Shown here: piece after piece, positions 59,089-64,000 of the stretch
Position numbering within the stretch: the first letter of the stretch is position 1
Layout: each line of letters begins with the position of its first letter
NCBI GenBank assembly: GCA_965248605.1
Contig: CBDFJV010000007.1
Span: 3,100,001 to 3,164,000 of the forward strand
DNA from: CAUZJF01 sp965248605
Lineage (GTDB): Bacteria; Chloroflexota; Dehalococcoidia; Lucifugimonadales; CAUZJF01
Length of the DNA: 64,000 nt
Direction of reading: 5' to 3'
Program-made: the position numbers and the translations under genes
Notes under the pieces: generated by a model
Database searches by the model: none
Told to the model about the DNA's origin: nothing
What the model saw: only the letters and a program-made list of their open reading frames with translations

Positions 59089-59252
59089 CCTAGGCAGCCC
59101 GCGAAAACGAGCGTAATACACGCGGCATCGGGCGTACACCATAGCGTCGTAACGTCGAGTTGTGGCAAGATGGATGGCCTACTGGTGCTTTAGTTAATTC
59201 ACCGCCACTTTGGTTAATCGAGCGGACATACACGAGACCGAGGAGGAACAAG

Positions 59253-59561
59253 ATGCCTATGTTCGAAGTGCTATCCAAGTCTGAGGCCGAGCTGAAAACC
59301 GCGACTGGTAAGCGGGCGGAACTAACAAAAGAATATCTCGGCTATATCCAGGGACTTAGAAAGGGCCAGGCCGGCAAGCTCACTGCGGGCGTAGGAGAGA
59401 GCGTTGCCGCGGTACGAAGGCGCCTCGGATCAGCCGCCCGGGCTGCCGGCAAAGACCTGACAATCAAGCGTACCGGCGACGACGTATACTTCTGGATTGC
59501 CGAACGTGCAGGGAACGGTCGCCGCCGTGGCCGGCCGCGAAAGAACGAGACGTCTTCGTAG
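59253..59561 (+). CDS. Small basic protein with AT-hook-like tail
   Basis: A 102-residue protein. The first 70 residues are helical and basic (EAELKTATGKRAELTKEYLGY). A short beta part includes KDLTIKRTGDDVYFWIAE, and the end is GRRRGRPRKNETSS, with an RGRPRK core that matches AT-hook motifs for minor-groove binding. AGGAGG lies directly before the ATG. The middle resembles a minimal DNA-binding or histone-like fold, but no family is certain. It sits right beside IS copy 4, whose insertion may have changed its promoter. Confidence 0.6.
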   Translation: MPMFEVLSKSEAELKTATGKRAELTKEYLGYIQGLRKGQAGKLTAGVGESVAAVRRRLGSAARAAGKDLTIKRTGDDVYFWIAERAGNGRRRGRPRKNETSS

Positions 59562-59583
59562 TCAGAGTCGTGAGGGCCGGCGC

Positions 59584-60711
59584 CTATTCCGTGGCCAATC
59601 GGGCGTAGCGAGCGTGGGTGACGCACGCCTGCGTGCACCACCAGCTACACATGATTTCGCCGTTCGGTAGCCTGACGGCATTAGGTTTGCCGAACGCGAT
59701 GTTATCGTGGCTTGCCGGGTATTCCGGCCGTTGCTCCACCCCAAGGTATTCCTGACCGACCGCGTCCCAGACCATCACCTGGTTGTCCAGGTCCCATGTC
59801 TTGCCCTCGTCCTCGGAAAGCACGACCATTATTCCGGGGCTCATCCCCTCCCGCCGAGTGTAGGCGGCCACCAACAGGCCGCCTCCCAGATCTACCAGCC
59901 AGCTCGTCTGCCCCATGATCCCGGTCGGCTGCGGGTGGCTCCACGTCGAAGCGGCCTCGTCTGATGTCGTCAGATGCAGGTCGAAGTCCTTGGACGCCCC
60001 CACGTCCTGAGTCCACTGCAACGCCGCCACGCGCCCATCCAGCAGCTGCATGTGGCGGCCGTGAGAGAACATCTTCTCGGCATCAGAAGCGCTGGGATGT
60101 TCGACGGGTCCGGACCAAGTCTTTCCACGATCATCGGAGAATGTCGAGAAGGTCTTGATGTGCAAGGGGCTCACGTCGTCCCAGGCCTTCCAATGCTCGC
60201 CGGTCAGAAGCCAGCGCCCGTCGTTCAGCTCAATCACCTGTGAAGGTGGGGCAGCCGTCCCCTGATAAGGGAAGTCCACCAGCTCTGGCTCCGACCAGGT
60301 GTGACCGTGGTCTTCGGAACGGAACAGGACTGTCTCGACCGGGCGCCACCCTCCCGTTTCCGGGTTGTACATCGGCACCTCGGGGTCGACGAAGTCGACG
60401 CGGAAGGCTACCAGGACCATTGACCCGTCCCGGAGAAGTGTCCCGTGGGGCGCGCTGTAGTTGTACGGGATATCGTCTCCGGCAGCGTCCCATACGTGTT
60501 CCTCCTGGAACCAGGTCTCGCCCCCATCGGTAGATCTGAGCTTGGCGAGCTTCCCATCGACCGAGTAGAAGGCGGAACCGAGCCGGTAGAAGCAGATCAG
60601 CTCCGTGTCGGACAGGGGCACGATATTCGGCAGGAAGGCGCACTCGACCTTGAAACCGGGGTTAGGGTTCTTGTACAGGACACCTTCTGATAAAAGCTTC
60701 AGCTTTTTCAT
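59584..60711 (-). CDS. BNR/Asp-box repeat protein (sialidase-fold)
   Basis: A 375-residue protein predicted to be a beta-propeller. At least four Asp boxes of the S-x-D-x-G-x-T-W type are visible: STDGGETWFQEE, SEDHGHTWSEPE, SDDRGKTWSGPV and SEDEGKTWDLDN. Such proteins include sialidases and other glycan-binding enzymes, but the classic FRIP motif is not seen. There is no signal peptide. ATG 60711 has AAGGAG just upstream. It is followed closely by none of the glycan genes, so its role is uncertain. Confidence 0.8.
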   Translation of the reverse strand: MKKLKLLSEGVLYKNPNPGFKVECAFLPNIVPLSDTELICFYRLGSAFYSVDGKLAKLRSTDGGETWFQEEHVWDAAGDDIPYNYSAPHGTLLRDGSMVLVAFRVDFVDPEVPMYNPETGGWRPVETVLFRSEDHGHTWSEPELVDFPYQGTAAPPSQVIELNDGRWLLTGEHWKAWDDVSPLHIKTFSTFSDDRGKTWSGPVEHPSASDAEKMFSHGRHMQLLDGRVAALQWTQDVGASKDFDLHLTTSDEAASTWSHPQPTGIMGQTSWLVDLGGGLLVAAYTRREGMSPGIMVVLSEDEGKTWDLDNQVMVWDAVGQEYLGVEQRPEYPASHDNIAFGKPNAVRLPNGEIMCSWWCTQACVTHARYARLATE

Positions 60712-60770
60712 GTTGCTCCTTCTAATGCATCGGAATCCAGCCAAGTCTGGTCAAGGACGGCCAGAGACCG

Positions 60771-61586
60771 TCATTTGAAATGCTTGAACTCACCATAGTA
60801 ATTGTCATCCGTCGACTTCACGCCACCCACCCACACAACGTGACCGGTAGCCTCGATCTCGCCCGAAGGCGTCGTGTTTCGTTCGGCGAAGAGCTCCAAA
60901 CGAGCGTCGTCGGGCGCCGGAAATGGAGCGCCCGCCCATGCCCAGATGGAGCACTGGAACTGCAGCCATTCGTAGACGTCGGGATAGTAACGCTTTGCCA
61001 CACGGTCGGCTGCTAGGCGTATGCTGACTCCGTTGCGCTCCATGGCGACCCGGACTTGGTCAGACGTCCCTATCAGCTGGTTGTGACGCTGGCCCGCACC
61101 GAACAGCTCACGTACCTCTTGATGATGGAGGTTGCCGATCACTTCACAGAACAGCAGGCCGTCGGGTTTGAGCACTCTGAGAGCGGCCTGGATTCGATAG
61201 CTGTCGTAGCCAATTGGACCTCGCTCAGTGAACACGAAATCGAAGGACTCTGGTTCGAGTTCTTCGCTGTTTTCGACAAAGTCGAGCAACCGGAACTCGA
61301 CGTTCGTGGCCTTCTTTTTGCGCAGAGCGTCTTCGGCAAGTCCGATGTGGGCTGGGTCGTTGTCGACGCCCAGACCTATGCCGAAACGATTGCTGTGGTC
61401 GACGAGCGTTTTGCCGTTGCCACAGCCAATATCGAGGACGCGCATGTCTGGCCTAAACTCCGCGGCGATCACTTCTCGGGCGGAGAGATTTAGCCGGTTG
61501 TCGCTGCGGTCTTTGGCAGGCGCCGAGCCGTAGTAGGAGTGCTCAGCTTCGAGGATGGCTCTTAGACGGTCTTGGTCGAGCTTCAT
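60771..61586 (-). CDS. Class I SAM-dependent methyltransferase
   Basis: A 271-residue methyltransferase. Motif I is VLDIGCGNGKTLVD, followed by GLGVDNDPAH and FDFVFTERGPIGYD. The C-terminal part (residues 180-271) is less typical and may bind the substrate. GGAGCACCC precedes the ATG at 61586. It heads a pair with the BNR protein (59 bases apart). The substrate is unknown. Confidence 0.8.
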   Translation of the reverse strand: MKLDQDRLRAILEAEHSYYGSAPAKDRSDNRLNLSAREVIAAEFRPDMRVLDIGCGNGKTLVDHSNRFGIGLGVDNDPAHIGLAEDALRKKKATNVEFRLLDFVENSEELEPESFDFVFTERGPIGYDSYRIQAALRVLKPDGLLFCEVIGNLHHQEVRELFGAGQRHNQLIGTSDQVRVAMERNGVSIRLAADRVAKRYYPDVYEWLQFQCSIWAWAGAPFPAPDDARLELFAERNTTPSGEIEATGHVVWVGGVKSTDDNYYGEFKHFK

Positions 61587-61934
61587 ATGGGTGCTCCGTG
61601 GTAGTTGGTCAACTCGTCGTCGTGGAGAGGAGCCCTCACCTTAATCCTCTCCCGGAAGGAGAGGAGGTAAGCCTCCCCCACAGCTCGGCGGTATTGTCTA
61701 CGATTGGCTGCCTGACCGCCAATACTCACCTAGCACAGAGACCGAATTACGTATATTGTGAAAAAATTATCGAAGTACGCTGGCATCCCTGTCCGGATAA
61801 AATGGCGATGGCGAGAAAAAGTCGCAACGGTGTGACTGCGTGCCGAATTACGCCTCGACATCGTGAATAGTGCCGAAATTCACAAACATCTACATTGCGT
61901 GAGGGGTGTATGCCTGCTATATTGGTTGAAACCT
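61587..61934. other. Gene-free stretch with hairpin repeat and tRNA promoter
   Basis: No supported gene lies in these 348 bases. CCTCTCC (61646-61652) pairs with GGAGAGG (61658-61664) in a dispersed-repeat-like setting. The segment 61730-61900 is unusually AT-rich for the window. A promoter candidate for the tRNA lies at 61895-61923. Confidence 0.55.
61895..61923 (+). promoter_or_regulatory. Candidate promoter of tRNA-Ser
   Basis: TTGCGT (61895-61900) and TATATT (61918-61923) are separated by exactly 17 bases. Transcription would begin about 61930, just before the mature 5' end at 61935. Confidence 0.55.
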
Positions 61935-62026
61935 GGAGGGATCGCATAGTGGTCTAGTGCGGGCGCCTGCTAAGCGCTTAGGGGGAGAAATCCTTCTCAT
62001 GGGTTCGAATCCCATTCCCTCCGCCA
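61935..62026 (+). tRNA. tRNA-Ser (anticodon GCT)
   Basis: A 92-base tRNA with acceptor GGAGGGA/TCCCTCC (61935-61941 and 62016-62022) and an encoded CCA at 62024-62026. The anticodon loop CTGCTAA carries GCT, reading AGC/AGU serine codons. The long variable arm (around 61979-62000) is typical of class II serine tRNAs. The T-arm contains GGTTCGAATCCC. It stands alone, 58 bases before miaB. Confidence 0.95.
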
Positions 62027-62084
62027 CTCGCCAAAGTTCGACATTGTTTCGGTTCCGATCTCAAGGTCCGAGGAGCGGTATACC

Positions 62085-63374
62085 TTGCGAGAGTTGCGTA
62101 GTTACAGCATCTGGACTATAGGGTGCCAGATGAACATGGCCGACTCCGAGCGGCTCGAGAGCGCGATGGGCCAGATGGGGCTCGCGCCCGCCGAGTCGGC
62201 GCAGGAGGCCGACGTCGTTGTTCTCAACAGCTGCGTCGTCCGTCAAAGTGCGGAAGATAAGGTCGCGGGAATGCTCGGCACATTGAAACCGCTCAAACGA
62301 GAAAACCCGGATAAGGTCGTCGCCCTGATGGGATGTATGGTGGGGCCGAATACGGCCTCCCTCGAGCGACGTTTCCCCCAAGTCGACGTCTTCATGCGTC
62401 CGCAACAGTATGAGCCGATCATCGACCTGCTCGGCGGTCGTATGGGAATCGACCCGGAGGGTTGTATAGGACCGCTGACGGCGCGCCCGGACGTCACGGC
62501 CTACATTCCTATCATCCACGGCTGCGACAAGTTCTGCTCCTTCTGCATCATCCCATACCGGCGGGGTAGGGAGGTCAGTCGGGCGGTTCCCGATATCGCT
62601 CGGGAAGCCCAACTTCTCGCCGAGCGGGGAGTGAAGGAGGTCACACTCCTCGGGCAGAACGTCGATTCCTACGGACACGACCTGGAGGATGACGTCGACC
62701 TTGCTGATCTTCTCGAAGCCGTGAACGACGTAGACGGAATCGAACGCGTCCGCTTCCTGACTTCGCACCCGAACGACATGAGTGACCACATCATCGACGC
62801 GGTCGCGGGGCTGGACAAGGTGTGCGAGCACGTCAACCTGCCATTCCAGGCCGGCGACGACGAGGTACTGGCGCGGATGCGCAGGGGCTACACGACCGTG
62901 GAGTACCGTGCGCTGGTAGATAAGATCAGGAGCCGGATACCTAACGTCTCCATGAGCACCGATCTCATCGTCGGGTTCTGCGGAGAAACCGACGATCAAT
63001 TCGAGCGGACACTCGACATGCTCCGCGACGTGCGCTTCGACAAGGTCCATTCCGCCGCATACTCGACTCGCGAGAACACCATCGCGGACCGTCAGTTCGA
63101 GGACGACGTGCCCACGCAGGAGAAGCGCGCGAGGCTGAAGGCTGTAGACGATCTGCAAGCAGGTATTCAGTCCGAGATCAACAGCAAGCTCAAGGGAGAC
63201 GTGCTCGAGGTCCTTCTCGAAGGGGAAAAACGTGGGAAGGTCCAGGGCCGGAACCGGAACGACAAGCTCGTTTTTATAGAGGACGGCGTCGACCGCATCG
63301 GTGAAGTCCTCGACGTTAGGGTGGACAAGACCAGCCCGTGGTCATTGCAGGGAACGGTGGTTTCCGCGCAATAA
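62085..63374 (+). CDS. miaB: tRNA-2-methylthio-N6-dimethylallyladenosine synthase MiaB
   Basis: A 429-residue methylthiotransferase that adds a methylthio group to i6A37 of tRNAs reading U-starting codons. The UPF0004 domain (TIGCQMNMADSERL, LNSCVVRQSAEDK, LMGCMV) is followed by the radical SAM motif CDKFCSFCIIPYRRG and a C-terminal TRAM domain (KGDVLEVLLEGEKRGKVQGRNRNDK). The start is TTG 62085 with GAGGAG about 10 bases upstream. MiaB and the adjacent nadA product are both Fe-S enzymes. Confidence 0.95.
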   Translation: MRELRSYSIWTIGCQMNMADSERLESAMGQMGLAPAESAQEADVVVLNSCVVRQSAEDKVAGMLGTLKPLKRENPDKVVALMGCMVGPNTASLERRFPQVDVFMRPQQYEPIIDLLGGRMGIDPEGCIGPLTARPDVTAYIPIIHGCDKFCSFCIIPYRRGREVSRAVPDIAREAQLLAERGVKEVTLLGQNVDSYGHDLEDDVDLADLLEAVNDVDGIERVRFLTSHPNDMSDHIIDAVAGLDKVCEHVNLPFQAGDDEVLARMRRGYTTVEYRALVDKIRSRIPNVSMSTDLIVGFCGETDDQFERTLDMLRDVRFDKVHSAAYSTRENTIADRQFEDDVPTQEKRARLKAVDDLQAGIQSEINSKLKGDVLEVLLEGEKRGKVQGRNRNDKLVFIEDGVDRIGEVLDVRVDKTSPWSLQGTVVSAQ

Positions 63375-63392
63375 CGGGCCGGAGGAGCCGCT

Positions 63393-64000
63393 ATGGCAAC
63401 TGCCGCAATAGCAACCGAAGTTAGAGAAGAGCGACGGCCGATTGTACCGATCACCGAGATCGAGCAGTCCGCCTTCTGCCGCACGGACGAGACGCTGGAG
63501 GCCAAAACCCTCGAGAAGGAATTCGAGGCGGGGGTCAGGTGGCAGAAGATCCCGATCTCGTACCTCAAGGCGACACCTGAAGAGCTCGACGTTCGGATCG
63601 GCGAAGCCAGAGCCGCTTTGGGCGAACAGGTGGTGATCCTCGGCCACCACTATCAGCGCAACGAGATCATCAAGTACGCCGATCTTCGTGGCGACTCTTT
63701 CAAGCTCTCCCAGTACGCTGCTTCGCAGGACTCCGACTTCATCGTGTTCTGTGGGGTCCACTTCATGGCCGAGACGGCGGACGTCCTAAGCTCGCCGGAC
63801 CAGAAGGTAATGCTGCCGAATCTGACCGCCGGCTGCTCAATGGCCGACATGGCCGACATCGACGACGTGCTCGACTGCTGGGACGACCTTGAAGGCCTGT
63901 TCGGCAACGGTGAGGTAGTGCCGATTACCTATATGAACTCGACTGCGGCCATCAAGTCGCTGTGCGGCAGGAACAACGGGATCGTCTGCACGTCCAGCAA
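63393..64000 (+). CDS. nadA: Quinolinate synthase NadA (3' end outside window)
   Basis: The first about 202 residues of quinolinate synthase, the [4Fe-4S] enzyme that joins iminoaspartate and dihydroxyacetone phosphate in NAD synthesis. Visible motifs are VILGHHYQRNEI, FCGVHFMAETADVLS, TAGCSMADM with its cluster Cys, and ITYMNSTAAIKSLCG. GGAGG precedes the ATG at 63393, 18 bases after miaB. An extra N-terminal segment of about 70 residues fits the long form of the family. Confidence 0.95.
   Translation, partial: MATAAIATEVREERRPIVPITEIEQSAFCRTDETLEAKTLEKEFEAGVRWQKIPISYLKATPEELDVRIGEARAALGEQVVILGHHYQRNEIIKYADLRGDSFKLSQYAASQDSDFIVFCGVHFMAETADVLSSPDQKVMLPNLTAGCSMADMADIDDVLDCWDDLEGLFGNGEVVPITYMNSTAAIKSLCGRNNGIVCTSS

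Noticed and set aside
61598..61870. A 90-residue frame in the AT-rich gap before tRNA-Ser.
   Set aside because: It spans a dispersed hairpin repeat and has no ribosome site or recognisable protein character.
62061..63158. A 365-residue antisense frame opposite miaB.
   Set aside because: MiaB is unmistakable on the plus strand; the antisense frame is a by-product of codon bias.

Overview
The window is a GC-rich, gene-dense bacterial chromosome segment. Its gene content fits a Chloroflexota (SAR202/Dehalococcoidia-like) genome: a complete hopanoid gene set, several amidohydrolase_2, M19, M55 and HMG-CoA-lyase-type catabolic enzymes, Uma2 and FIST proteins, frequent GTG/TTG starts and many small dispersed palindromes. 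This taxonomic guess rests on content only and is modest in confidence.

Layout. 1-7.2 kb: the end of a GcvT-type aminomethyltransferase, a FIST sensor protein, two amidohydrolases with a methyltransferase between them, a Cys-rich radical SAM protein resembling the tetraether-lipid synthase family, and a VOC-fold protein. 7.2-10 kb: aconitase and a ferredoxin. 10-15.7 kb: a run of hydrolases (class A beta-lactamase fold, M55 D-aminopeptidase, a TIM-barrel glycosidase-like protein, a degenerate M19 dipeptidase) plus an aldo/keto reductase. 15.7-28 kb, minus strand: a solute-binding protein, sensor kinase, LuxR-type regulator, three REC-only regulators and a phosphoesterase/beta-propeller protein. 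The solute-binding protein and the kinase are each split by an IS1380-family element.

28-31.3 kb is a decayed zone: a third IS copy, a 3' remnant of an MMPL transporter, and an ABC-ATPase/FtsX pair collapsed by internal deletion, next to an intact REC protein. 32.4-40.4 kb: a 41-residue membrane protein with a class C serine hydrolase, an FHA protein, PAP2 phosphatase, IlvE, and ProB-hypothetical-ProA, then a small hypothetical and a Uma2 nuclease.

40.5-55 kb holds about 14 closely spaced minus-strand genes. Read in transcription order they are a polyprenyl diphosphate synthase, hpnH, hpnG, shc, yjbQ, hpnC, hpnD and hpnE. These take short prenyl diphosphates through squalene and hopene to ribosyl-extended hopanoids. 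They run directly into a sugar/sugar-acid module: 2-hydroxyacid dehydrogenase, FGGY kinase, class II aldolase, alpha/beta hydrolase, a DUF6379-like protein and a sugar epimerase-type SDR.

55-64 kb: an MBL hydrolase and an HMGL-family lyase, a fourth IS copy, an AT-hook-tailed small protein, a BNR-repeat protein, a methyltransferase, tRNA-Ser(GCU), miaB and the start of nadA.

Themes: recent IS1380 expansion with clean 5-bp target duplications has inactivated a sensory/transport operon, while a large membrane-lipid locus remains intact. A candidate membrane-spanning-lipid enzyme (5137-6537) and several degenerate or unplaced proteins are the best leads for novelty.
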